This document shows, in pieces, positions 53,580 through 63,956 of a stretch of 64,000 nt of DNA (within the stretch, counting starts at the first letter, position 1; the number at the start of each line of letters is the position of its first letter). The notes below the pieces were generated by a model that saw only the letters and a list, made by a program, of their open reading frames with translations, was not told the origin of the DNA and did not search any database. The position numbers and the translations under genes are program-made. Where the stretch lies: assembly GCA_030220185.1 (NCBI GenBank), contig JASPKZ010007430.1, forward strand, positions 1,315,501 through 1,379,500. The letters run 5' to 3'. The DNA comes from Diploptera punctata (Eukaryota > Arthropoda > Insecta > Blattodea > Blaberidae).

Positions 53580-55140
53580 ATGAAAATTAGCATTAACATT
53601 AAACTTGTTAATATTTAATTTAACGTTCAAGAGGGAAATTAATTGGCGATTTAAGCCTACTGCATTTAGTAGCAAAATAAAAAATATAAAATTTAACTCA
53701 ATATCATCGTTATCTTTGTAGACTAACGTTCTATTGATACGGATTTTACGAGTTCTGCTACGATTTCATCTTAACCTGATGCTTTATACGTTTTTAATGG
53801 TTTTTGTCATTTCATTCTTTAATAAACTTGGCTGTTACACTAATACTTAGCTGATAAACTAATAATTCTGGTAGATTAAAGTCATTTGTTTATGTGTAAT
53901 AAATATTAGAATCTTTACTCATATCCCCGTTTCATTACCTGTTATATTTGGATAACGTTATGCATCAACCGGCTATTCGCCATTATGTAAGTTTCGAGAA
54001 AAATACGTATACAGTTTAACTCAATCTTCACTATTTATTGTAGCGCCTACTAACAATACTGGATATTGCAAGTTTTTTCCTTGTTTGACAGTTACTCCCT
54101 ATGCATCAACAATTAAGAGAGGGAACATTTGACGCTTAGCTGCATGATGCAAAATTCAGATTAGAATTCATAGCCGTTTGTTGCAAAACACAGTATCTGT
54201 GGTAGGATTGATGGTGTTTACATTTTCCTTTAATAATAAGGCTATATTTAAAGATTTGGCGCTAAAAGTGGGCATGCACTCATTTCATGAGCCATGCCAA
54301 CAGATGGCATCAAGATCTTATTTTTTAATAGTGGCGCTTAGCCGGTTGATGAATAACATCGTCCATTTATTCTACTCTGAATCCTTTCCATTTCGATCCT
54401 AATATCGCCATAACTTGGCAATAAACTCCTCCGGGTTTAATAGTACCACTGACTGAGTTTAGTTGGTTGTAATTATAAATTAAGGTTGTCTGTTATATTT
54501 CCATTCACTACTTTAACGTTGGCATACAATGTGTAACCTAATTAATGAGAATATACTAATTTATTTCAGTTATATTAATTAATAAGATGTAAAACTTAAG
54601 AAAAACAAACAATCTCTTGCTATGTGATAATTGTTACTTTCCTACACCATTATGATGCATTTAACTGCTTATTGAAAGAAAGTAATTATAAAAACTAAAC
54701 CTAGTAATGAAAGTGCAACTGAACTGTATTTCATGATAGGGGTCATCAGTGATAGTGATTGTATATTTTACTATTATGAACACTGAGAGAAAGTTATTTA
54801 TCTTAACTAGATTGTAATTTGTTCCACATGTCTACACTGTATCAGTGAAAAGTCGTTTAAAATGTACAGTCATATAACTTTTTATAATTAAAAAAACAAA
54901 ACAAACAAAAACCTTTATTATTACGGAGAATGTACATTAGCACACATATATGTACATCTAAATAAACAAAACGTTTTATGTCGGAACTCAACATTAATGG
55001 GTTTATTTAACTCTTCTCATTGCTATCACTTAAACTGAATTTCTTAGTTTCAACCTAAACATTTTTCTTTTATTTTTGCCCAGTTTAATTTTGCCCTTGT
55101 AGAACATCGGTGAGATTGCCAATATTGGAAGAGAGGACTT
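53580..55140. other. Long unassigned stretch
   Basis: About 1.5 kb without recognised repeats. The frame at 54178-54402 has no recognised domain. This is one of the few stretches that could be single-copy intergenic or intronic sequence. Confidence 0.4.
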
Positions 55141-55142
55141 CT

Positions 55143-55206
<64 letters not shown>

Positions 55207-55640
55207 AATAATAAGTATCATCATTATTATAATCATCATGAATATTACTATCATGAATATTATCATCATTATTATAATCATCATCATGAATATTACTATC
55301 ATGAATATTCTCATCATTATTATAATCATCATCACGAATATTACTATCATGAATATTATCATCACCATCATAATCATTATCATCATAATCATTATCATAA
55401 TAATTATCATCATAATTATTATCATCATTATCATCATCATCATTATCATCATCATTATTATCATCATCGTCATTATCATCATCATCGGCATTATCATCAT
55501 CATAATCATTTATCATCATCATTTATCATCATCATCATCATCATCATTATCATCATCATTATCATCATTATCATCATCGTCATCATCATTATTATTGTCA
55601 TCATCATCATCATTATTATCATAATTTCGTCGTCTTCGTC
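55141..55640. repeat. Long (ATT)n/(ATC)n compound array
   Basis: Pure ATT at 55146-55203, then ~420 bases of mixed ATT, ATC and GAATATTACTATCAT higher-order units, the last repeated about four times at 55240-55355. All frames over it are artefacts. Confidence 0.95.
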
Positions 55641-55677
55641 ATCGTTGTTGTTGTATTTTACTGTATTGTATTATATA

Positions 55678-55870
55678 TCCAGCGCTGTTGTCTGGAGGTA
55701 ACATCGTTGTTTCGCACGTAGAGGGCCCAGGTTGGATCCCCGGTCGGGAAAAATTTACTGGGCGAGTTCTTTCGGGGTTTTTCCTAACCTTCAAGACAAA
55801 TTTCATGAAACTTCAAGAACCGAATGGTCCCTGAACATCATCTAGCCATCACAATCATACCCATCATAAT
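55678..55870 (+). mobile_element. SINE-B, old copy, tail lost
   Basis: Head CCAGCGCTGTTGTCTGGAGG, B box GGTTGGATCCCC, TTCGGGGTTTTTCCTAACC hairpin half, then ACATCATCTAGCCATCACAATC. It sits at the end of the (ATC)n array. Confidence 0.7.
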
Positions 55871-56098
55871 CGCTTTGTTTAGTATGAACGTTTCAGTAAA
55901 TGGTGTTCCTTCTCTTAAAAGTTTCCATTACCACGGAAATGGCCCTTACAGTACATAGGCGACATGAAATTAATAATCTTTCCATTCGTATTTGTTGACC
56001 TTATGATCTGTTTTAGCACATATTACTTTAACAGACACGTAATAAAATATATATTTTAATATTTCGGAAGCATATATTCATTCACTATATACATATAT

Positions 56099-56813
56099 CC
56101 CTCCATGGTATATTTACCTTGTCGTGGTGGAGTGGCATGCGTGCTTAAATGACCCCGAGAACTATGCCGGCGGTAGCATCGCTGCCGAAAGGGTTACCCA
56201 TGCCGGACAGGTCGAAGGCGATAAGCCGGACGAAAGAATTGCCTTGGTCGAAAGTGTGACCATCTTTCACCGTAAAAATACAACTGTCAAGAAATGCGAA
56301 CATGGGTTCCACTGGGGTGAAATTCTCCGGAGGTAAAATAGTCCCCCATTCAGTTTTCCGGGAGGGGACTACTTCAAGGAATCCATGCCAAAGGTTCAAA
56401 CACAGGAACACGTTTCTAGGAACATGGAATGTTAGGACTTTATATAATAGCGAGGCGCTAGAAATATTAACGAAGGAATTAGATAAATCACCCTTGGATA
56501 TAGTAGCTTTACAGGAAGTTAGATGACCAGGAGGAAGTAGTCAGGAATCAGGAAGCTTCGCATTATACTACTGGGGTTGGGGGAAGAAAGAGGTGCATGG
56601 AAGCTTCTTGTAGGAAAACTAGAGGGAAAACGCCCAGTTGGTAGACCAAGAATGAGGTGGGAGAATAGTATTATCCATTATTTCAGGGAAGTAGAATTTA
56701 CAGGGGATGATTGGAAAACATTAGCTCAGGATAGGGATGTATGGAGAGCTTATGTACGCGCGGCCATGAACCTACGGGTTCGATAGAGCCAGTGAATTAG
56801 TTAGTCAGTTGGT
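56099..56813 (+). mobile_element. LINE-alpha with both ends but most of the interior deleted
   Basis: Target duplication TATATACATAYAT at 56086-56098 and 56814-56826. It starts CCCTCCATGGTATATTTACC (GC-rich 5' region to about 56300), encodes the endonuclease start, then joins at about 56578 to the C-terminal coding and the GATAGAGCCAGTGAATTAGTTAG terminus. Length 715 bp. The endonuclease body and the whole RT are missing. Confidence 0.88.
56290..56786 (+). pseudogene. Endonuclease N-terminus joined to LINE-alpha C-terminus
   Basis: RNTFLGTWNVRTLYNSEALE and LDIVALQEVR are the first two motifs of an APE-type endonuclease as found at the N-terminus of RTE-like LINE proteins (the Glu of LQEVR helps bind metal). 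A stop follows VR. The second frame (56577-56786) reads MGEERGAWKLLVGKLEGKRP, GRPRMRWENSI and LAQDRDVWRAYVRAAMNLRVR to the natural stop. The two parts are in different frames, so no fusion protein would be made. Confidence 0.82.
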
Positions 56814-56837
56814 TATATACATACATCTGTCAAGCCT

Positions 56838-56965
56838 GGTAGTTATCATGCCATCTTCTGATTTCTTGGTTCGGGAATTAAAACCGGCCAAGATCCACTT
56901 TTTTCGGTGCATAAGAATCCCTTCCTTCAGGAGGAAAGTAAAACCGTGAGTGCCATCTCATAGAT
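56838..56965 (+). mobile_element. SINE-D fragment
   Basis: CCTGGTAGTTATCATGCC (A-box region), GAATTAAAACCGGCC (decayed B box), then CCTTCAGGAGGAAAGTAAAACCG as in 42622. Confidence 0.6.
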
Positions 56966-57422
56966 TTACGCACTTAAATGAATGTCAAGCTTGAAATAAT
57001 AATATTGTGAAATAAAAAACTCTACACTATCACATCAAATTGAGTTGTAATGTTAATCACCTGAACTGTTTAAAAAATACTAACTATATTTTTATATACA
57101 GGCTATGAGCCCTAGCTTAACATAAAATATATTACAGTATTTTATTCTAATGGGCTGCATACTTTTAACAAAAATTAAGAGAATTTTTAAGAAGTGGCGG
57201 AATTTAAATGCAAGGTACAATTTTTACAAAGAGGAATGAGGTGGAAAAAGAAATAGGCTCAACTCTGGAAACGCATGTTACAGGGACTCTTGTCATCCCA
57301 ACTTCTCTAAAAAGTATATTAAAAGTAAAGATATATAAAACAGTGATACTGTCAGTTACACTGGTCTACATAGCCTAAATGTGAAACATGGTCTTAAGAA
57401 AGGAAACAACATTGCGAGTAAC

Positions 57423-57801
57423 GTCCACCGCTGTGGTCTCGGGGTAGCGTGCTGCCTTGTCACGCAGCAGGCCCGGGTTCGATCCCCGGTCGGGACAGTT
57501 TTTCTGGGTGAGGTTTTTATCGGGGTTTTTCCTCACCTCTAAGACAAATGTCAGGAAAACTTTAAGGCCCAAACGGTCCCCGAAATCATATGGCCATCGC
57601 AATCATTATCATTCATATTCATCTTAGGTTAGGATTAGGGACTCTCCTGGCGCACCATCATCATCATCATCCATCATATCATCGGGGCAACGTAACCCCG
57701 CCTTCCAGGCGCCCCAACCTCAGAAGTGGGTTACAAATACGCCATGCCAGGAGAGAAACCAGGAATGTCGAAAGACAAACCTGGGACATTTGGAAAAAAA
57801 A
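57423..57801 (+). mobile_element. SINE-B, tail type 2, with 15-bp target duplication
   Basis: AACATTGCGAGTAAC lies at 57408-57422 and 57802-57816. Head GTCCACCGCTGTGGTCTCGG, B box GGTTCGATCCCCGG, hairpin GGTGAGGTTTTTATCGGG/CCTCACC, (ATC)n, then GGGGCAACGTAACCCCGCC and an A-run end. It defines the full type-2 element at 379 bp. Confidence 0.93.
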
Positions 57802-57865
57802 AACATTGCGAGTAACTGAGAATAAAGACCTTAGGTAAATGTTTTGAATAGAAGAGAGACGAGGG

Positions 57866-58125
57866 GTCAAAGAGATAGCATGTGGCCTCGAGGGTGCACA
57901 TCTTCCTGATGAATATGTAACAATTAAAAACTCATGAAATGCCATAAAATCCTACCAAGTCCTATTCATGCATGACATAATTGAAACCTATCAGCTAGGG
58001 AATAAAACCTATAAAAAAACTTTTGCTAAGAAACCCAAACAAACAAAAGAGGGTTCCTAAGGGAAACCGAGGCTCGTATCAGGCTGTAAAGCTGATGATG
58101 CTATTATGATGATGATGATGATGAT
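57866..58125 (+). mobile_element. LINE-beta-like 3' end with (GAT)n tail
   Basis: Sequence not found in other LINE-alpha copies, ending GCTCGTATCAGGCTGTAAAG and eight GAT units. It is inserted at the FGPKRDE codons of LINE-alpha. The short flanking match GAGAGACGA/AGAAAAACGA may be an eroded duplication. Confidence 0.6.
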
Positions 58126-58373
58126 GATGAAAAGAAAAACGAACAGACAGGCGTAGAGAAAACTACATAATACTGAGCTACATGATCTACATGGAAAACC
58201 AGATTTAATAAGAATAATTAAGTTTTATAGACTAAGAATGGCAGGATACATGGCACGAATGAAGAATTAAAGAGGGGCATGGAAATTTGTTTTACGAATA
58301 TCAGAGGGAAACCACCAAGAATGATGTTAGAGAATTATATTAACCATGATTTGCGAGAAAATAATTATACAGA

Positions 58374-58959
58374 CTATTTAACTCATGCCTCAAATGGGAG
58401 TCAATGACCAATCACGTTTTGATGAATTTTATTTTACAACCAATCACACTCGTGTTTCACCTAGATTTTTATCTACTTTTGTCTATCATATTATAGAAAT
58501 ATCTTCCTTTTTAATATTCTGAACAGGTCAGAGCATTAATTTACAGTTACTGACTCTCCAACAAATACGTTGAATATAGCAAATAACGTACAGATTCCTT
58601 GCAACTACACATTTGATAATTGTGTGTTCATTAATTGTGTTCTTAAATACGATTTTACAGAGTTGGTTCCTAAAAAAATTAATAATCTATACAGTTTGAT
58701 GTGTGTCATTTTTTCTCCACTAGGTTGCGTTCTTACAATATTCCGATCCTATTTGACAATAAATAATATGATCTAGTTGATGAACAAATGATACATAACA
58801 AACGTTTCTGATTTGTTTTCAAACATTGCCATTTACATTAAATATATAAATATTTTAAAATAACGATATTTAAATAATGATTTGTGAGTAAACAGTTAAT
58901 GCCACTCTTGATTTCCAAATTCTCTAGATAAATTTGGAAATCACTCGTGGCATTACTAA
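58374..58959 (-). mobile_element. MITE-H copy 5
   Basis: Starts CTATTTAACTCATGCCTC, ends CTCGTGGCATTACTAA, with AGA on the left and TGA on the right. It has several internal deletions, including one before the terminal hairpin, so it is older than copies 3 and 7. Confidence 0.85.
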
Positions 58960-59011
58960 TGATAATTAATTATTACAATATTAACGCAGGATAGGGTACG
59001 CCATGGGCACT

Positions 59012-59545
59012 ATTATAATAATAGCTTTATTTTACCTGGCAGGTTACGGCCTTAAGGAATACCTTGTCTACCACTCAACCAGGTTTAAAAAAATACAAAA
59101 AAAAAATAGTCTTACATCTAAATCACAATATGTTATGAATAGAATACAATTAATATTTATAATGTATTTTGATTTACTCTAAATTTAACGAATTAAATAT
59201 ATAATATGTACAAGATATATAAAAAACGATAAAAAGATTAATGGCAAAGTACAAAATTATAAATAAATAGAGAAAAATTAATTATTAGACAACAGGTAAC
59301 TGTATAAGCGTGACTTAAAGGTGCCAAGTGTGCGGCAACCCCTGATATCTTCAGGAAGGAGATTCCAGGAGCGGGCAGAGGCTACTGTGAAGGAAGTAGA
59401 ATAGAAGGAAGTGCTATGAAGAGGAATTGTTAGTAGACTGCTATCTTGTGACGTAGTGTCAATAGTGTGGTAAGAGGATAACTTCTCAAATCTGGACGCC
59501 AGGTAAGTAAGAATTCAGAAGCTTGAAAAGTAGTGAAAGAGAGTG
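59012..59545 (-). mobile_element. LINE-gamma 3' end
   Basis: Tail ATAATAATAGCTTTATTTTACCTGGC with the 3' UTR to about 59280, then minus-strand coding remnants LEFPSEDIRGCRTLGTFKS and RLYSYLL, matching EIRGCRTLACFKRNLNLYLL at 30346-30430. Diverged subfamily. Confidence 0.75.
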
Positions 59546-59670
59546 CAATTTACGTCTGTCAGTATTGTATATATGAGATAGTGAATGGTCTGCATAAGGG
59601 TAGACTCTTTAAGTTACCTATTGCAAAACATTGTTTCAATTCATACTTCTCCGCCATCTACTTACATATT

Positions 59671-59800
59671 AGAGATTGTTGGAGGACAACTGCGAACCTT
59701 GTCCAATTAATATTTATCAAAATGATGGCACGCATGTGTTGGCCTGCTTACCAGGTGAAACTGCAACAACGCCCCCGGCAGTACAACTTGGGAATACCTT
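59671..59800 (+). other. Possible exon fragment with cysteine-rich GCC2/GCC3-like motif
   Basis: After ACATATTAG (acceptor-like) the plus-strand frame reads RLLEDNCEPCPINIYQNDGT, then HVLACLPGETATTP. The C-x2-C-P...Y-Q-x-x-G...C-x-P-G-x-x-T spacing resembles an ephrin-receptor-like (GCC2/GCC3) repeat of extracellular proteins. CCAG followed by GTGAAAC at about 59751 would be a good donor inside the motif; the frame also stays open to 59972. Too short to be sure; chance resemblance is possible. No neighbouring exons seen. Confidence 0.25.
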
Positions 59801-60022
59801 GTGTGTGTTTATTTCTGGGTGCCATTCAGTTTCACAGCAACTTTATTTCATACTAGATCGTTACCCGGCGTTGTCCGGGTATTTGTTTATCATGATGATG
59901 TGTTTCAGGTTTGCTCCCATAAGCTCATTTGATCTTGAGTGGTCATTTTCTCAAATGAAAAACATTATCTGACAGCATACTCAGCATAACGCTAGAAAAC
60001 TTAAATGAACATTTGGTTATAA
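59801..60022. other. Unassigned stretch
   Basis: ATACTAGATCGTTACCCGGC at 59855 resembles the start of the dispersed repeat at 43065. The remainder is not assigned. Confidence 0.4.
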
Positions 60023-60025
60023 TGA

Positions 60026-60664
60026 CTATTTAACTCACGCCCCAAATGGGAGTCAATGACCAATCACGTTACAATGATTTTTTATTTACAATCAACTACA
60101 GTCGTGTTTCACCTAGAATTTACCAACTAAAGTTTATCATAATAAAGAAAGCACCTCCTTTTTAACATCATTCTGAATAGGTCATAGCATTATTTTGCAG
60201 TGACTGACTCATTAAGAAAAACGGCTACCAGATTGTATATATAGTGCATGAATGTCAACACATACCGCATGCGGGAGTTAATATAAAAACATTTGTAGCA
60301 ATAGATTATACCACCAAAAAAAGAAACCACTGTTTGCACTTTCTTAAATGTATTTTTTCCCATAAAAATACAATTGTCATATTTACATCATAGACATCAG
60401 AAATGAATTAATATACAGGTTGGTGTGTTTCATTTTTTCTCCACTAGAGTGCATTCTTACAATATTGCGTTCCTTTGGCAATAAATAGTATGATCTGGTT
60501 GCAGTGATAAACAAAAGAAGCAGATGAAGCGTACCTATCGTTTCTCATTTGTTTTCAAACATCGCCGTTTACATTAAATATATAAATATTTTAAAATAAC
60601 TACAGTTAAATAATGATTTGTGAGTAAGCAGCTTAATTTTATTCATTAAATAGTCCTAACAAAT
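60026..60664 (-). mobile_element. MITE-H copy 6, hairpin end truncated
   Basis: TGA precedes CTATTTAACTCACGCCCC. It is homologous to the other copies up to TTAAATAGTCCTAACAAAT and then stops before the terminal hairpin. Confidence 0.85.
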
Positions 60665-60865
60665 AAGCATTAAAATACAAGAAACATTTTCATTTCCTTT
60701 TAAAGCCCGTCCATGTAATAATCTTACAGCCCAAGTCGGGCCCTGGCCTTCCTTTGGAGATTCTTAACCAATCTGATTTAGTTACGTTTAATTCCCTACA
60801 GATGTCGTGAGTGATATGCGGTTGGCATGTCGCCTCAAGAGACATCTAGTAGGCAACTAAGATAT
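60665..60865. other. Unassigned stretch
   Basis: Nothing recognised. Confidence 0.35.
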
Positions 60866-60867
60866 AA

Positions 60868-61098
60868 CTTGGTGGGTACAAAGTCGGTAAATTTTGTTTA
60901 GATGTCCTTTTTTCAGGCTTAAGGTTATTTTACGAACCTGAAAATCTTCAGACTCGGAACCCACGGCTTAAGGTCTCTCCCGGAGGATTTGTTCTTTGAT
61001 TTTTTCATTCTAAAAATCCATTGACTCCAGCCGGGATTGAACCCACGATCCTTGGGACTAAAGGCAAGCAACATAACCGCTAGACCACCGCTGTCGAC
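60868..61098 (-). mobile_element. SINE-D
   Basis: Minus-strand head CGACAGCGGTGGTCTAGCGG and GGGTTCAATCCCGGC (B box), body CCTCCGGGAGAGACCTTAAG and GGGTTCCGAGTCTGAAG as in 33229. Confidence 0.75.
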
Positions 61099-61099
61099 T

Positions 61100-61930
61100 T
61101 CTTTTCAAGTGAAACCATAAAACATTTAAATTAAAATTATAATAAAATGGCACAATGTTAACTTAAATATGCTGATTGAGTGATTGAACATTCTAATGTA
61201 ATAAATAATGCAAAAGCAATGTCACTTATACGGATAATTAAATATTTGTCACAAACTCAACAGAACAGTCTGTGCAGTAATCTGTATCGAATTTCGACCT
61301 AATTCCTTCAAGCCTTATAAAATCAATGTGAATATGTGGGTTTAACCATCCGTGTAGGAGGTATGGATTTACGAAACCGGTCCTGAAGAAAATTCGATAA
61401 ACTGTAATTTCCCACCTGTAATACACTTGTATTAATGCAACTACCTTTTAATGTTTTTTTTTCTCTAATCCAATGCTTTTCATGCAGGTGACATAAAAAA
61501 GCTAGTCTGAAATCGCACAATATTAACCCCCATTTCATGTCCTTGTTTATATAAAAGTTATTCTGTTAAATTTATTTATTTATGCAACAAGTGTATAAAG
61601 CTTTTAAATCTCACTAATTATTAAAAAAAATATTTCTAAACTTGTTACATACATGTATTTTTATTACACTACCAAGAATTTCAAAATTATTAAATTTTAT
61701 AAATGTGATGCGACGAGATTGTAATAATCACGGTATACAATATTAATTAGGTATTGTAGGCTAAGTATTGGTTAATTTTTACGTTTCAGTGATAAGGCAA
61801 TAAGCAATAATTTGATTAGTCGCCATTAATTTTATCCATGGATACATGTTAAGAGTATTATAGTATAATCAAAATGAGTGACAAAATATATGAATAAAAT
61901 TCATTTGACACACCAGTTAACATAAAAGTC
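61100..61930. other. Unassigned stretch
   Basis: Overlapping minus-strand frames (61238-61538) have no recognised domain. No repeat identified. Confidence 0.35.
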
Positions 61931-62118
61931 TTCAAATCAGTTTATATTAGGGCTATAATCTCCAGGCGCGATAGGCCTAAAAGGCCCTTGGCCTACCATC
62001 CGGCTGCTGGCCTCACATCCACATTTCAAATCAGTTTATATTAGGGCTATAATCTCCAGGCGCGATAGGCCTAAAAGGCCCTTGGCCTACCATCCGGCTG
62101 CTGGCCTCACATCCACAT
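61931..62118. repeat. 94-bp tandem duplication
   Basis: 61931-62024 and 62025-62118 are identical over TTCAAATCAGTTTATATTAG through GGCCTCACATCCACAT. The duplication spans the SINE-E end plus upstream flank, so it happened after SINE-E inserted. Confidence 0.95.
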
Positions 62119-62394
62119 GTGTTAGTCAAAAAGGTAGACGGTTATCTAGCCAGTAGGGATGACATATGGTCAACATAACGGGTCCCCCAGCTGTTATAGC
62201 TGGTCTTCTCAACCTTGAGTCGCTACTTATTGTAGCTACCCAAATGCCTCACGATTCTGGATGGGCAACGATCCCATCCTGGGGCGAAATTCCATGAGGA
62301 CATTTCTTCCTCCATGGGGACTGGAACCAGCGCAAGTCCCGTAGCTATGCGCCAAGGCTTCTTGCCTTAACTACTCGGCTACGAGGCGGGACTT
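61950..62394 (-). mobile_element. SINE-E with duplicated 3' end
   Basis: Minus-strand head GTCCCGCCTCGTAGCCGAGT, then GCTGGTTCCAGTCCCCATGG (B-box region), body as in 40881. The first 94-bp repeat adds a second copy of the far end. Confidence 0.85.
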
Positions 62395-62653
62395 GCATTA
62401 GAGCTGCTTCCTGAAAACTCCCACCTTCAATCTGAAAATGAATATGAAGACTTCGTATGCTGTCGTAAGGAAAATAGTGTTTATAATATGTCCAAAGATG
62501 TTCTGCTCGCTTTTTTTATAGAAAAATCCAGAGTTTTTAATGTTCTAACCTCTGGTCAAAATATTCCCCATTCTTCTTTGTAAGTCAAGGAACACCTCGA
62601 TGCTAGTAATTTAAAGTGAAATAATTTATTTAAAGTGCAGGATATAAACCTAA
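62395..62653. other. Unassigned stretch
   Basis: Nothing recognised before the long inverted repeat. Confidence 0.35.
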
Positions 62654-63857
62654 TAAATAATAGTTTTAAAAACTAAAACAACACGCTTTATTAGAAAACC
62701 GAACCAAAAAATGAAAAATAATTTTAATTTCCAACACGCTTGGGATAAAATTAAAGTGGTCAAGAAAAAAAATAATCTCCAACACATATAGGATAAAACT
62801 AGAGTTATCATAAGTAATGCCACGAGTGATTTCCAAATTATCGATAAATTCACGACTCACGAAGTGAGGAGTGAATTTATCTAGAGAATTTGGAAATCAA
62901 GAGTGGCATTTGTTAGGACTATTTAACGAATAAAATTAAGCTGTTTACTCACAAATCATTATTTAACTATAGTTATTTTAAAATATTTATATATTTAATG
63001 TAAACGGCGATGTTTGAAAACAAATGAGAAACGATAGGTACGCTTCTACTGCTTCTTTTGTTTATCACTGCAACCAGATCATACTATTTATTGCCAAAGG
63101 AACGCAATATTGTAAGAATGCTCTCTAGTGGAGAAAAAATGAAACACATCAATCTGTATATTAATTCATTTTTGATGTCGTATGATGTAAATATGACAAT
63201 TATATTTTTCTCGATTATTACCTGGGAAAAAATACATTTAAGAAAGTGCAAACAGTGGTTTCTTTTTTTGGTGGTATAATCAATTGCTACAAATGTTGAC
63301 ATGTAAGCACTATTATATACAATCTGGTAGCCGTATTTGTTATAGGCTCAGTCACTGCAAAATAACGGTCAGACCTGTTCAGAATATTAAAAAGGAGGAG
63401 CTTTGTTTAATATATGATAATCCTAACACTGATAAATATTTCGTGAAACACGACTCTGATTGGTTGTAAAACAGGAATCATTGAAACGTGATTGGTCATT
63501 GACTCCCATTTGGGGCATGAGTTAAATAGTCAACAAAAAGAAAATTTTACCATCAAAAGCGTGGAGTGCTTATTATGATTTTTACATTTTCTTCTTAGAC
63601 ATTTTACTTTTACCAATATCTGTTTATCATCCAATATATTAATTGATATAGGCCTAGAGCACCCCACGCTTTTGATGGTAAAATTATTTTCTTTTTTTAG
63701 ATAACTATAGTTTTATTCTAAATGTGTTGGAGATGTTTTTTTTTTGTTGACTACATTAATTTTATCCCAAGCGTGTAGGAAATTAAAATTAGTTTTCATT
63801 TTTTGTTCGATTTTCTAATAAAGCATGTTGTTTTAGTTTTTTAAAACTATTATTTAT
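62654..63857. repeat. Long inverted repeat (~200-bp arms) split by MITE-H
   Basis: The left arm is 62654-62807 plus 63533-63570. The right arm is 63656-63857. With the MITE removed the arms pair throughout, for example ACACGCTTGGGATAAAATTA with TAATTTTATCCCAAGCGTGT, and CCATCAAAAGCGTGGAGTGC with GCACCCCACGCTTTTGATGG. The spacer is about 85 bases. Moderate divergence between arms indicates age. Confidence 0.9.
62811..63529 (+). mobile_element. MITE-H copy 7
   Basis: TCA on both sides (62808-62810 and 63530-63532). 719 bp, almost identical to copy 3 at 34629. Same hairpin end and the same TIR-like inner pair GACTATTTAAC/GTTAAATAGTC. Confidence 0.93.
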
Positions 63858-63956
63858 GTTTTAGTTTTAATATTTTACAGAATAAGAATGTAAATATCTT
63901 TAAATTCGATACTATTGTAGTATGAGCTAAAAGTAATACTCTTCTAAAAAATCCTC

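Larger units (their letters stand above)
57150..59012 (+). mobile_element. LINE-alpha host with three nested insertions
   Basis: RT and C-terminal remnants lie at 57150-57422 (ATTTAAATGCAAGGTACAAT, CTCTTGTCATCCCAACTTC), 57817-57865, 58126-58373 and 58960-59005 (TTAACGCAGGATAGGGTACG). Between them lie SINE-B, a LINE-beta 3' end and MITE-H. LINE-gamma abuts or cuts its 3' end at about 59012. Confidence 0.8.
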
